A stretch of DNA of 64,000 nucleotides from Pycnococcus provasolii. Its lineage: Eukaryota > Chlorophyta > Pseudoscourfieldiophyceae > Pseudoscourfieldiales > Pycnococcaceae. The stretch lies in assembly GCA_938743325.2 (NCBI GenBank), contig OW568890.1:124001-188000 (forward strand), given 5' to 3'. Position numbers and translations under genes: made by a program. Below are positions 54,775 to 64,000 of the stretch, one piece after another. The notes under the pieces were generated by a model. It searched no databases and had not been told where the DNA came from. It saw only the letters and a program-made list of their open reading frames with translations. How positions within the stretch are numbered: position 1 is the stretch's first letter; each line of letters starts with the position of its first letter.

Positions 54775-55761
54775 CACTCAAGTGCAAGAGTGATTGATGG
54801 GACGGGACCCAGAGTGATGGGACCAACGGGGAACACCACGGGTCGGTCACTCACTGGGGCTGCCTAACCTTAACTTTAACCTTAACTTTAACTGTGATGG
54901 AGACCTGTTCACGGATACCACCTGTGCATCATTTATGTACATATGTGTGTGTGTGCCATCAAGCAAAGCAAGCAATCAAAGCAATCATGCAAGCAAAGCA
55001 ATCATTGAAGCAATCAGGCAGGGATCGGTCGAGGCTTCCGGCAAAGGAAACCTCTTCGTTCAACAACGCTTGGTGGTTTGGTTCGCGTTGGCGTTGGCCT
55101 TGGGTAGGATTCGCGCGCCTTGTTATCAACGGTGTTAGGTATCAACTGCTCCTGTCTGCCTGTGAGTCTGTGACCTGTCCTGCTCGTTGAAAGGGCGCTC
55201 TTGCTTGGGAGTTGGGACCCGGGTGCCAGACCACACCTGCTCACCTCGTCAACGTCGGTCGCGCCAGGTCCATTTTCACCCGGTCAGCTGGACAGCCGGT
55301 CCGGTCGGAAGCTGGGACCTCGCACCACAGGTTCGCACAGGGTGGTCCCCGCGGGGAAAAGCCCTAAACTAAATCTCCTTCCCGGTCAAAACAACGGTCA
55401 CTCCCGTCCGTGCAATGGCGTCTGCGGCATGAGAGACGGTCATTCTGTCTCGGCGTCGTGGTTACCATGCATGCACCTTGTGCCCAGGTTTCTCCTAATT
55501 GTGACGGCCAACCGGTTCTGTGGGCAAGTCTGTGGTACCGTCGACTCCACCAGACGCCACGGAATATGTCGAATTCATCCATTTGCAGGTTTTCGAGCTT
55601 ACTAGTTCGAGATTTCTCTCGCTTCGCTCCCTTGTCGTGGTCCCAAGCGAAGGGAGGCACCACACCCGCCTTATGTCCTCGTACGTTCTGCGGTTGGTCT
55701 TGGCAGCGAGCGCGAGGGCGAACGCGACGACCGCGCGCGGCCACCGGCGTTGGCGCGCAGG
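54775..55761. other. Intergenic region with telomere-like motif and CAAAG repeats
   Basis: AACCTTAACTTTAACCTTAAC (54862-54892) is a degenerate telomere-like run 88 bases upstream of the preceding minus-strand gene. A CAAAGCAAGCAATCAAAG-type repeat follows at 54960-55015. The rest is GC-rich with open frames of biased composition but no gene that I can defend. Confidence 0.4.
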
Positions 55762-57573
55762 TGTCGCAACCGTGGGTGCGTAGGCGTACCTTCGGGTGCA
55801 CGCTCTCCTCTTCTTAATTAACCACTGATGCCCCAAGTTAATTCACCAATGGAGGACCCTTCCCGTTCAACCACTGCAGCTCGCCGGAACTGACAGCTGT
55901 TGGTTTCGGGTTTGAATATGTTGAGAAACGCTGTCCAAACGTTACTGTAACCTATAAGACTTGACCACTCCTTGACTCTCCTCGGCTCCCACGTTAGCAG
56001 CACACGAACACTCCTAGAACGCGTACCTTAAGTACGTAAAAGCTTGCCCGAGTGACGTCGACCGGTTCGACCGGGCGACCCCTGACCTAAGCCAAAACCG
56101 GGCACCGGGCCCTTCCCCCAGCACCACCTTATTCCATCGGGCTCTCCCCTCCCCTCTCTTTCTATCGGCCGCCACCGTTCCCTTCCTCCTTCTCCCTCTC
56201 CGTCCTGGGTCCCTCTTCGTGGGGTTCCCTTCTTGGACGTGACAGCTGTCGCAACCGTGGGTGCGTAGGCGTACCTTCGGGTGCACGCTCTCCTCTCCCC
56301 ACCTCAGTCTGGCGAGCTAACGGGCAGTGGTATCCATGCAACCGTGCTTGGTGCCTCGTCCTTGATGAAGCGCCGCCATCCACCTGCTGTCCTGCTGATG
56401 AGCAGCCATGAGCATCGTCTGCCCAGCGCTCCAGTGCTCAGCCCTGTGACTAGCGCGATCCGATCTGCGTCAGCCAGCTCTCTCAGCCACTTCTGTCTGG
56501 CTAGCGTAGCCGTCGTGACATAAGTTGGTGGGACGTGTAGGCACACCAACTCCTGCGCATAGTGCGTTGCCAATGGAGCCATAAGGTCCAGCAACCTGAA
56601 CCAACAGCTGCATATGACACATGGAACTCCTCCATCAGCTTGCAGTCTCTCCCAAAACTCGAGCTGTGTGCTATCCTGATGCAGCTCTGCGGTGTGTTCG
56701 GGGTTGACGTCATTGGTTAGCACCTTGACTCCGGCCGCTCGTAGAACCTTGCTGATGTTTCCCGTGCCCACTGATGGCTCCAGCAGCGTTGCACGCTCGT
56801 GCCATCTTTGCGCCTGGCCAGCTCCGCCTCCAGCGCCTTGGCCACTTGCGCTGCGATGGCGTGGAGCTCCTTCTCCTGGATTGGTTCCTTGCTGCTCTCG
56901 ACTCCTGGTGCCCTCCCCATCTCCAGCTGACGGCCGAATTAACAGTGCTCGCGGCACGAAACGCGGACCAAACGCTGTAGGGGAGATAATTGGCGAGTCT
57001 CCTCCTGTGGCTCTCGACTGGCTGCTCAAGATTGGCGTGTGAGGTTCTTGTTCTTCCTCGTCACCACCTGCCTGCATTCACCAGCTGCTGTACCCCTGTG
57101 CGTCAGCTCGGCCCTTAGACGCTGTTGCTCAAGCTTTTACGCTTAATTAACCACTGATGCCCCAAGTTAATTCACCAATGGAGGACCCTTCCCGTTCAAC
57201 CACTGCAGCTCGCCGGAACTGACAGCTGTTGGTTTCGGGTTTGAATATGTTGAGAAACGCTGTCCAAACGTTACTGTAACCTATAAGACTTGACCACTCC
57301 TTGACTCTCCTCGGCTCCCACGTTAGCAGCACACGAACACTCCTAGAACGCGTACCTTAAGTACGTAAAAGCTTGCCCGAGTGACGTCGACCGGTTCGAC
57401 CGGGCGACCCCTGACCTAAGCCAAAACCGGGCACCGGGCCCTTCCCCCAGCACCACCTTATTCCATCGGGCTCTCCCCTCCCCTCTCTTTCTATCGGCCG
57501 CCACCGTTCCCTTCCTCCTTCTCCCTCTCCGTCCTGGGTCCCTCTTCGTGGGGTTCCCTTCTTGGACGTGACA
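55762..57573 (-). mobile_element. Short tyrosine-recombinase-type retroelement with split direct repeats (PAT/TOC-like), minus orientation
   Basis: On the minus strand the order is a 432-base repeat A1 (57142-57573), an 845-base interior, a 50-base repeat B1 (56247-56296), a second copy A2 (55813-56244) and a second copy B2 (55762-55811). Both copies of each repeat look identical to me. A1-interior-B1-A2-B2 is the split-direct-repeat architecture of PAT and Ngaro/VIPER elements and of Chlamydomonas TOC1. The interior holds a methyltransferase-like open frame (56304-57077). No reverse transcriptase, RNase H or recombinase region is present in 1.8 kb, so it is a short non-autonomous or broken copy, young to judge by the repeats. 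No target-site duplication is expected or seen. Confidence 0.65.
56304..57077 (-). CDS. Methyltransferase-like open frame of the split-repeat element
   Basis: The 257-residue frame starts at the ATG at 57077 and ends just before repeat B1. After a disordered first 95 residues it shows a SAM-binding motif LLEPSVGTGNISKVLRAAG, an acidic/Asn strand end LTNDVNPEHTAELHQDS, and later strand-helix pairs, which resemble the N6-adenine-type methyltransferase domain that DIRS- and PAT-like elements are known to carry. It does not look like the host's type 11 methyltransferase at 34367. Assigned function is inferred from context plus motif I. It is treated here as part of the fossil element. Confidence 0.6.
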   Translation of the reverse strand: MQAGGDEEEQEPHTPILSSQSRATGGDSPIISPTAFGPRFVPRALLIRPSAGDGEGTRSREQQGTNPGEGAPRHRSASGQGAGGGAGQAQRWHERATLLEPSVGTGNISKVLRAAGVKVLTNDVNPEHTAELHQDSTQLEFWERLQADGGVPCVICSCWFRLLDLMAPLATHYAQELVCLHVPPTYVTTATLARQKWLRELADADRIALVTGLSTGALGRRCSWLLISRTAGGWRRFIKDEAPSTVAWIPLPVSSPD

Positions 57574-58415
57574 CAGGCACACGCGCGTTCGTCATGGACG
57601 CGCGCCAAACCTCGAGCGCCACCGCGTTGCCCTTCAAGTAGTCCTCCGCGAGAGGCTCTGCCGTCTCCACAACGCGCTGGAGCAGATTGCTTCAACAAGA
57701 CGTGTCCAGGCATCTCGGACATCCTTTTGAAAAAGAAAGGGGGTCCGGATTGTTGTTGGTTTTCCCCCGTGGAATCCTACCACTCAGAACTCAAGTCCTG
57801 TAAGGGATCCCCACCCCCCCGCTAAAGTAAAAAAACCAAAGCAAAGCAAAAGGGGAGAGGGAGAGAACTGTGTGCCGGTTGAAGCGGGAAGAGGCACTTT
57901 TCACTCCCCTCCCCTCCCCGGTTCGGACTCCTACTCCGAACCGGTTCGCCTCCCCCCTTCCCTTTTTTCCCTTCCTTCCCTGCCCTTAAGCTTGGAGTCT
58001 GTCCTCGCCATGACATGCGTGCTTTGCTCTCTCTGTGCTCTGCTCTCTCTGCTCTCTCTGCTCTGTGCTCTGTGCGTGCTCTGTGTGTGTGCTCTCTCTT
58101 TGCTGTGTGCTCTACTTCTTACTACCAATGTCATTCTCATCTCATTCTGCTCTCTGTATTTTATTTTATTTTCTTTCGTCAAGCACACAAGCACACAGGG
58201 AGACTCCTGCGCGCCTTCCTTCACTTCACTTCACGTTAACGTGTTTAGGTGCTTGGTGTCCAGGAAGGTGGAGTGCGACGTGCTCTGGCTGGACTTCTTA
58301 CGGCACATTCCTACCAACACATTAGTCTCTCGTGCTCTTGTCGTGCCTGCCATCTCTTGAGAAGGTGTTCTCCGAAATCAACAAGAAAAACAAACAAACA
58401 AACAAACAAACGTCC
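57574..58415. other. Upstream region of the HAP2 gene with low-complexity tracts
   Basis: This 840-base stretch includes a GCTCTCTCTGCTCTGTG-type pyrimidine and CT/TG run (58020-58110) and an AAACAAACAAACAAAC run (58390-58410) just before the HAP2 ATG. No gene is visible; the HAP2 promoter should lie here. No telomere-like cluster is present, unlike most other genes. Confidence 0.45.
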
Positions 58416-60896
58416 ATGATGGCTGCAAGCACGTACATACGCACAGTCTTCGTCATAGTCGCACAGATACTCACTCTTCTCAATGGCAACAAAAACATAT
58501 GCGCCCATGGCAGCTCGCTTCTTGCAGTCACACCCTCCTTAACTCGGTGCGTCGTCGACGGAAGTTCTGCAAACCAAAAAAGACAATGTCAGCGAAAACT
58601 CCAGGCACTGCTCTCCATCCCGCCGTCCAACTCGGACGTGGACACGCAAGCACTCGAGGCGTCGGTGACGTGCGTCAAGGCGTGCCGCTGCCTCTCCAGC
58701 AACCCGACGCCAAACACACCCATCGCAACCACACTTCCGCCCGACGACGACGGAAACTGCCCTTGCGCGGATACCACTGCCAACGTAAAGCCGACGTGCG
58801 TCACGCTCCAAGCACCCATACGCATCACAGTCAAAAAGAGCCACGTCACCGCCGTGTATCCGCTGAGGTACGTGCGTGCATTCAACGACGGGCCGACGGA
58901 ACGCGTAACCATCACAGGTGGCACATCCGGAGAGAAGAGGAAGTGCGCCGACGGAGCTCACGACGATCATCCCACGTGCGGGTGGCACTACGACCCATCC
59001 ACGGGACAACGCACCGCGGACAGCCAGGGATTCTGCTGCGAGTGTTCCGCAAGCCAAGGGTGGAGCGAAACGTGGCACGGCCAGCACGGCGACAAGACGC
59101 GAGCGAACATCAACTGCGGCTTCTTCCAGCAAGGACTGTACTTCTCCGGCGTGCCTGGCTCCGCTCACTGCCTGTACTTCTCCGAGCTGTGGCACCAGGG
59201 CTACGAGGCAGAAGCGCCATTCGTCAGGTTCACCGTCAACGTGAACGTCAACGCAAGTGGCAGCCACGGCATGAAGACACTCGCGCTCTCGCCAGACAAT
59301 CCCACCAAAGTGATGGACGACGGCAGCGTGGAGGCGAGGCTAAAGGGCGATCTCGCAGGGTATCGCAGCCTGCCCGCACTGCAGCACAAGTACGTCATGG
59401 TGCCGTTTCCGAAAGGAATGTCGCCGGGCGATGTACTGCGCACGGGAACGGAAGCGTGGACGATCCTCGATCGAGACCAAGTGAGCGTTGACGGATCGCA
59501 GTGCGATCGTGTGGGAACGAGCTTCACAGCGTTCCGCTACCAGTCGGGAGCATGCGAGCGCCCCGTTGGCGCGTGCTTGGCGAACCAGATTATTGATATC
59601 ACAAAGCGCGACGAGCAGCGCGTGGAAAATGGACTCGCGCCGCTGCACAAGCTGAGCCGGTATGGCGCCACGAATGCGTCAGCCTGGGTGAACACCGCGG
59701 GGACCGCGCGGCTGGAACTCGGAGTCGTGGTCCCCGATGCAGCTGAAAGTATCGTCACACTGACGATAGACGCCGACGATTTGGCGTACGTCGTGAACCG
59801 CTCGCCTGGACGCATCCTCGACGCGCGCGTGACTGGATTTGGTCGTGCCGCGATCGGCACAGCACCCGCGGGCGTCTTCTACTTCGAAAGCATGGCGGGT
59901 GACGGATACCTGATGGTTGCCGTCGAGAACACCGGAACGCTTGCCGCTGACTTTCTCGTGACTGCGTCCAACTGCTCCGCCGGCGTGCTCAAGGGTAGCC
60001 TGCTAGCTCGTCCTATGTCGATCGGCCCAGGCGCCACGGAGCTGCTCGGTGGGAGTGGCGACGACGGATGGCGTCTGCGAATGGCAACATCCGCCGCTGG
60101 GCTTCACAACTGCACCGTGCAGCTTCGTGACAGCCTCGGTGTGCTCATTGACGAGGAAAGCGTCGTGTTCGGCACTAATGCCACGCTCTTCGACACGGCT
60201 CCCGTGCATGCAGGCAACGCAGCGGCAGCCACGGGTCCGAACTCCCCGCCGGGACCTCCGCCAGACTGTAAGGCGAAGTGTCCCAAGCTGTACAACGTGG
60301 TGTGCCATGCCTTGCATGGCTGCTGGGAGAGGTTCTTCATCATCGTCGCGGTGATGATGCTGGCTGTCGCTATTGTGGGGTTCATGGTGCGTGCGCTGCT
60401 ACGTGCACCATGCTGCATCGGAAAGTTGGCGTGGCGCTCTGCTGCCTACGCCGTGCGAGACAACAGCGGAGTGACGACAGCTGCCGAGGTGGAGACAAAG
60501 CGCAGGGAGCCGCCGCCGCCGCCGCCGCCGCCGCCGCGAAAGTCATTTTGGCGCGAGCGAAGATTGTCGGCGAAAGCGCCGGATCCCGCGACGCGGCGTG
60601 CAGCGCTTCGCTTTCTACACTTGAGCACTTCAGGCGCATCGAAGCCCGCGCCGTTTGGCGTTCGCATGCCTGGTGAATCCTACTGCCTAGCGGTGTCCGC
60701 ACTTCCTGAAGCTGGAGGGTTCGTCGTGACGCTACCCGCAGGTCGCGAATTTCAGCTCATCGCCTGGTGCAGCACGCGTGACTCCCACGTGAATCTCGAG
60801 CGTGCCATACCGCTATGCACAGGTGATAGGCTTTGGTTGACGAACGTGCAGGCGGCCTCTCTGCTTGACGCGCCGAGGCGCGTATGTCTGAACTGA
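58416..60896 (+). CDS. HAP2: HAP2/GCS1 gamete membrane fusion protein
   Basis: The 826-residue product starts at the ATG at 58416, followed by a signal peptide (residues 2-33). The ectodomain has many cysteines, including SQGFCCECSASQGW and a paired CGFF, and carries the HAP2-GCS1 signature near 363-440: CDRVGTSFTAFRY, PVGACLANQIIDITKRDEQR and DADDLAYVVNRSPGRIL, in the family order. A transmembrane helix (about 640-662; FFIIVAVMMLAVAIVGFMV) precedes a cytosolic tail of about 165 residues with a poly-Pro run. HAP2 fuses gamete membranes in plants, green algae, protists and some animals; its fold is shared with class II viral fusion proteins. This is strong evidence of a sexual phase in this organism. 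The tail is longer than typical and ends in a small beta-rich, Cys-containing domain. Confidence 0.9.
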   Translation: MMAASTYIRTVFVIVAQILTLLNGNKNICAHGSSLLAVTPSLTRCVVDGSSANQKRQCQRKLQALLSIPPSNSDVDTQALEASVTCVKACRCLSSNPTPNTPIATTLPPDDDGNCPCADTTANVKPTCVTLQAPIRITVKKSHVTAVYPLRYVRAFNDGPTERVTITGGTSGEKRKCADGAHDDHPTCGWHYDPSTGQRTADSQGFCCECSASQGWSETWHGQHGDKTRANINCGFFQQGLYFSGVPGSAHCLYFSELWHQGYEAEAPFVRFTVNVNVNASGSHGMKTLALSPDNPTKVMDDGSVEARLKGDLAGYRSLPALQHKYVMVPFPKGMSPGDVLRTGTEAWTILDRDQVSVDGSQCDRVGTSFTAFRYQSGACERPVGACLANQIIDITKRDEQRVENGLAPLHKLSRYGATNASAWVNTAGTARLELGVVVPDAAESIVTLTIDADDLAYVVNRSPGRILDARVTGFGRAAIGTAPAGVFYFESMAGDGYLMVAVENTGTLAADFLVTASNCSAGVLKGSLLARPMSIGPGATELLGGSGDDGWRLRMATSAAGLHNCTVQLRDSLGVLIDEESVVFGTNATLFDTAPVHAGNAAAATGPNSPPGPPPDCKAKCPKLYNVVCHALHGCWERFFIIVAVMMLAVAIVGFMVRALLRAPCCIGKLAWRSAAYAVRDNSGVTTAAEVETKRREPPPPPPPPPRKSFWRERRLSAKAPDPATRRAALRFLHLSTSGASKPAPFGVRMPGESYCLAVSALPEAGGFVVTLPAGREFQLIAWCSTRDSHVNLERAIPLCTGDRLWLTNVQAASLLDAPRRVCLN

Positions 60897-61084
60897 CATG
60901 ATTTCGCGCTTTGTTCTCCGTTGCACGTGCAGCGGAAAAGGAAGGAAGGGAAGAAGGGAGGAAGGCGGGAGGGGGAGGGAGAGTTGTTGTAAAAGATGTG
61001 CGATTGAGTTACACGACGACGAAGCGAATCAACATCGTCCAGTCGAGAGATTAGATTTTTTCAACGCCGAGAAAAACAAATCAC

Positions 61085-64000
61085 TCAATGTGGTCGTTGG
61101 AACATCGACTTGAAAAGGTTTGAAAAGCTCGAGGATGGACTCATTCCACGCTTTGCATTGCTGCGGCTGCCGAAACCATTGCCATTGTCACTGCCACCAT
61201 GGCCGTCACCCAAATCGTCTGTCGCCAAGGACGTCTCAGACGGTGAGCGAGACATACGTGACGAGTTGCTCATCTGGTCGTGGTAGCCAAAGACGGTGTG
61301 CGGCGCGAGCCGAATGCTTGTCAGTGCAAGATCGGCACAGGCGCGCGCCTTTTCGGCAGTCTCGTCGGCGCGCTTCGTCGCCAACGCCAGCTGCCTCTGA
61401 GGCTCTCCCTCTGGTGCAAACAGCCTCGCCGCATTTACCTCCGCTATCTTAGAAGCAGCCAGCGCCGCCTCCTGCGCAGAAATGTACTCTCGGGCCCACT
61501 GGTAGTCTTTCTTCGAGTTTGGGCTGCTAACTTTTACCGGGCTCGACGAGCTGGATGGTGCCAACGACACACTCACCTGCTCGGAGCTCTCGAGCATGCC
61601 ATCAGCGAAGTTGACAACGTACAGCTTTGCGGGTGAGCCTGCACCGCTTGCTTTCACGTGCAGCGTACCACGCCCATGCTTCTTCCCATTTTTCCACGAA
61701 CCGCGGTACACCTGCCCCGACTTGGCGTGCAGGTATACACCATTGCCCTCAGGCACATCGGCCGCGTATTCGCCGGCATATCGGTCACCGTTGGCAAATA
61801 TGTACGTTCCAATGCCAGCCCTCTCGCCGTTCTCGTACGTGCCAATGTACTGGCTGTCGTCTGAGCACTGCTGCATGCCGAGACCGTGACGCTTGCCTTC
61901 CAGCCATGATCCCTCGAACAGGTCTCCCTGGAAGTACCTGCATGCTCCATAGCCGCTTCGCATGCCCTCTTTGTAGGCGCCACGGTATGTGGATCCTCGC
62001 GCCCACACCTCGAACCCAAAGCCATTGTAGGACCCATGTTGCCATCGACCCTCATAGCGGCCGGCGGAGTTGAAGAGGTAGACGCCGTAGCCGGACATCT
62101 CGTCTCGCTTGAATCGACCCTGGAATTTATCACCGGTGTGGAAGATGTACACGCCAATGCCATCCTTCTTGTCGTTGCGGTAGCTGCCCTCGTACCAGTC
62201 TCCATTTCGACATATGCTGAGCTGGTGGCCATTCCGCGTTTTCTCGTCAACGCTTGATCGAGCACTTTCGACGCTCGATCGACCGTCAGCGCTCTTTCGT
62301 TCGTGGGTGACATTCTCACCCACCTCCTCTTGCGTTTCGATGGCAGATGATTCATCGGCACCTTCCGTTGCCTCACTGGACATGTCATGCCGAGGCGGCT
62401 CGTTGCCAACAATGGCCGATGCACTCGGCTCAATCTCAGCAGAAGCATTGCCATTCGCAGTGCTGGCTTCAGCAGATGTGTTGCCCTTGCGATTGCGAAA
62501 GAGTCGTAGAGCTTTGCGCCAGATGGGAGACGTGCTCGTCCTGTTCGCGGCAGCATCAGAAAGCGAAGTGATTGGCAGCATTGGCGATGATGCTGGCGAC
62601 CTTTTAACGCTAGCCTCAGTTGGACTCGGTTCGTTCGATGTAGTCGGGGACTCAGCGTCCCCAGAATCTACCATCGCCGCGGCGGCTGCAGCAACTGCAG
62701 CCAATGCCACGCTCTCGGGAGCTCTCGGCGGAGTCTTCGCAGTGGCATCATCTGCCAACACTTCGTCCGGTGCAACTGAGTCACTCTCTTTAGAAAGCGC
62801 GGCAGATTTCTGACTGCTCATCGTCTTATTCGGGGAGCTTGGCGCGCTGGGCCTTGGAGATGCCTTGGACCCAGTGCTTCGCTCCGCCGTCGCTCTGTTT
62901 TGTTCAGACGTGTTTCGTGCCAGTGAATCGTGCCTTGGCCCGAGGGCTTTTTCCAAAGCTGAATTTACCCTTGCGGCCTTTCGCGCCACGATCGCCTCTG
63001 CCGCCGCTTGCCTCGCTTCATCAGCAGCGGCACGACGCGCTGCCGCTGCCTTGAGGCGTTCGTTGGTGTTTTGGGCGTATTCTAGAGTGTCCTGCGTACT
63101 CGGTGTAAGCATGGACACACCCCATCCAATAGCAGTGTTACCGGCTGTCGCACCAGTATCTGCCGAAGGTCTAGGTTGAGGGGAAGGTGGCGGTCTTGGT
63201 GAAGCATTTCCCGAATGCATGTGTGTGGTCCTAGGCGACGCCAGCGCCCACGGACTTCGGCTCGTCGCGGACTTTGGTCGTACCATCTCGCGAGAGATTC
63301 TTGGTGTGGATGGCTGCGAGAGGCTATGTCTGCGCTCGCGCTCGTGCTCGTCCCCTCGAGGCGTTGTTGGCCTCGAGGTGACGGGCTTGCGTACCTCGCG
63401 AGGCGTGACGTCTCCTGCCGTGGGAGATGCCTGCGAAAAGCTGTGCCTGCGCACAGCGCGCGGCGTGGTACTTCGAGTCAGCGATGAATTTGAAGGAGAG
63501 CTGCGAGGCGAAGGCGGTCGTCGCGCCATGCTCGAAAGAGTAGATCTTGCCAGATCACGAGACAGGCGCGGCGTAGGCGGCTGCGACGACGACGGTCTCT
63601 TCAAATCGCGGGATGATGTGCGTGGTGAGGACGGCACCGATGAGCTCGGTGTCGGAGGACGGTCTGCTGCAATGCGATGGCTTCGCGCAGATCCTCCTAC
63701 CGTCGCTGGGGTTCTTCTTTCTGGACGAGGTGGTAGCTTGGTTTGTGACTCTCCACCAGGCGCGCCGAAAGCAGGCTCGAAGTGCGTGTTTCTTGCCGAT
63801 TTCTCTGGGGTCGTCTGTCCAGATGTCGACGGCGTTGACATGGGGCTTGTTATTGTCCGTGCTGGCATTGTCCGTGCACGGGTCATCAGTTTGTCGAGCT
63901 TTCTCGATGAAAGCTCGAGCGTGGATTTGCCAGTCACCTCCTCTTCATCGATCAACGCGTCGTTATCCTCCAGGCGCCAAGTGTCGCGCGAAATCAAGTC
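61085..64000 (-). CDS. MORN-repeat protein, 5' end beyond the window
   Basis: The frame is open from the window's right edge to a TGA at 61085, giving at least 971 residues. The N-terminal 600 are disordered: Ser/Pro/Arg-rich with repeated PRSPRS-like motifs and a helical region (NERLKAAAARRAAADEARQA). About eight MORN repeats (about 625-810) follow: WYEGSYRNDKKDGIGVYIF, FQGRFKRDEMSGYGVYLF, YEGRWQHGSYNGFGFEVW and on to VYRGSWKNGKKHGRGTL. A helical end (WAREYISAQEAALAASKIAE; LATKRADETAEKARACADLA) closes the protein, like some plant MORN proteins. MORN repeats bind lipids or cytoskeletal membranes. The exact role and start are unknown. It is convergent with HAP2. Confidence 0.78.
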   Translation of the reverse strand, partial: DLISRDTWRLEDNDALIDEEEVTGKSTLELSSRKLDKLMTRARTMPARTITSPMSTPSTSGQTTPEKSARNTHFEPAFGAPGGESQTKLPPRPERRTPATVGGSARSHRIAADRPPTPSSSVPSSPRTSSRDLKRPSSSQPPTPRLSRDLARSTLSSMARRPPSPRSSPSNSSLTRSTTPRAVRRHSFSQASPTAGDVTPREVRKPVTSRPTTPRGDEHERERRHSLSQPSTPRISREMVRPKSATSRSPWALASPRTTHMHSGNASPRPPPSPQPRPSADTGATAGNTAIGWGVSMLTPSTQDTLEYAQNTNERLKAAAARRAAADEARQAAAEAIVARKAARVNSALEKALGPRHDSLARNTSEQNRATAERSTGSKASPRPSAPSSPNKTMSSQKSAALSKESDSVAPDEVLADDATAKTPPRAPESVALAAVAAAAAAMVDSGDAESPTTSNEPSPTEASVKRSPASSPMLPITSLSDAAANRTSTSPIWRKALRLFRNRKGNTSAEASTANGNASAEIEPSASAIVGNEPPRHDMSSEATEGADESSAIETQEEVGENVTHERKSADGRSSVESARSSVDEKTRNGHQLSICRNGDWYEGSYRNDKKDGIGVYIFHTGDKFQGRFKRDEMSGYGVYLFNSAGRYEGRWQHGSYNGFGFEVWARGSTYRGAYKEGMRSGYGACRYFQGDLFEGSWLEGKRHGLGMQQCSDDSQYIGTYENGERAGIGTYIFANGDRYAGEYAADVPEGNGVYLHAKSGQVYRGSWKNGKKHGRGTLHVKASGAGSPAKLYVVNFADGMLESSEQVSVSLAPSSSSSPVKVSSPNSKKDYQWAREYISAQEAALAASKIAEVNAARLFAPEGEPQRQLALATKRADETAEKARACADLALTSIRLAPHTVFGYHDQMSNSSRMSRSPSETSLATDDLGDGHGGSDNGNGFGSRSNAKRGMSPSSSFSNLFKSMFQRPH

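Noticed and set aside
3729-54892. Telomere-like clusters as a sign that the window is near a chromosome end
   Set aside because: Clusters are short, degenerate, in both orientations and scattered among ordinary genes at promoter positions.
55364-55801. 145-codon minus-strand frame left of the split-repeat element
   Set aside because: No conserved motif or promoter, and overlaps the 50-base repeat; treated as noise.
1-64000. CRISPR arrays, rRNA and tRNA genes
   Set aside because: No evenly spaced repeat arrays, no rRNA-like segment and no cloverleaf with a credible acceptor and T-arm was found by eye; weak GGTTCGA-like matches lacked partners.

Overview
The window reads as nuclear DNA of a small, gene-dense unicellular eukaryotic phototroph, most likely a green alga of the prasinophyte or early chlorophyte kind. 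The reasons are: long, mostly intron-free genes about 2.2 kb apart on both strands; eukaryote-only proteins (JmjN/JmjC demethylase, Mad1, ATAD5/Elg1, eIF3m, GID7/WDR26, an EH-domain endocytic scaffold, HAP2/GCS1); plastid proteins with transit peptides (a PYG7/Ycf37-like photosystem I assembly factor, a Tat-type thylakoid lumen precursor, a plastid-type MscS channel, a plastid methyltransferase); a delta-type carbonic anhydrase; TTTAGGG/TTAGGG-like motifs; and TGTAA near several gene ends. The species assignment is inference.

Layout. 1-13 kb: end of a partial gene, a type I membrane protein, ATAD5/Elg1 clamp unloader, GID7/WDR26 WD40 protein, a mariner-like remnant, a secreted Thr/Pro-rich protein, an SLC25 carrier and an unknown protein that may gain a tail anchor by splicing. 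14-21 kb: JmjN/JmjC demethylase, a Ser/Pro-rich unknown, Mad1 and a small lumenal protein. 22-28.6 kb: an island of short mobile elements (a compact LTR element, a foldback-like inverted repeat, a copia fragment) around an R3H-ankyrin tail-anchored protein and an S6K-like AGC kinase. 28.7-54.8 kb: a packed run of host genes: WD40 protein, two J-proteins, methyltransferase, PYG7-like TPR protein, eIF3m, delta carbonic anhydrase, EH-domain scaffold, LON-domain protein, MscS channel, TPR-CS co-chaperone and several unknowns. 54.8-58.4 kb: a gene-poor stretch holding a short tyrosine-recombinase-type retroelement with split direct repeats. 58.4-64 kb: the gamete fusogen HAP2 and a MORN-repeat protein that runs off the window.

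Three patterns stand out. Ten clusters of telomere-like motifs (CCCTAA/CCCTAAA variants) all sit about 70-270 bases upstream of start codons, many in divergent promoters, and I noticed none at convergent gene ends. Two plastid-linked gene pairs (LON/MscS and methyltransferase/PYG7) are divergent with short shared intergenic regions. Several genes carry short GT-AG introns or in-frame intron candidates that would change the product, one of them adding or removing a membrane anchor.

Start codons were chosen as the first in-frame ATG of each conserved reading frame; longer open frames that begin only at GTG or TTG were trimmed.
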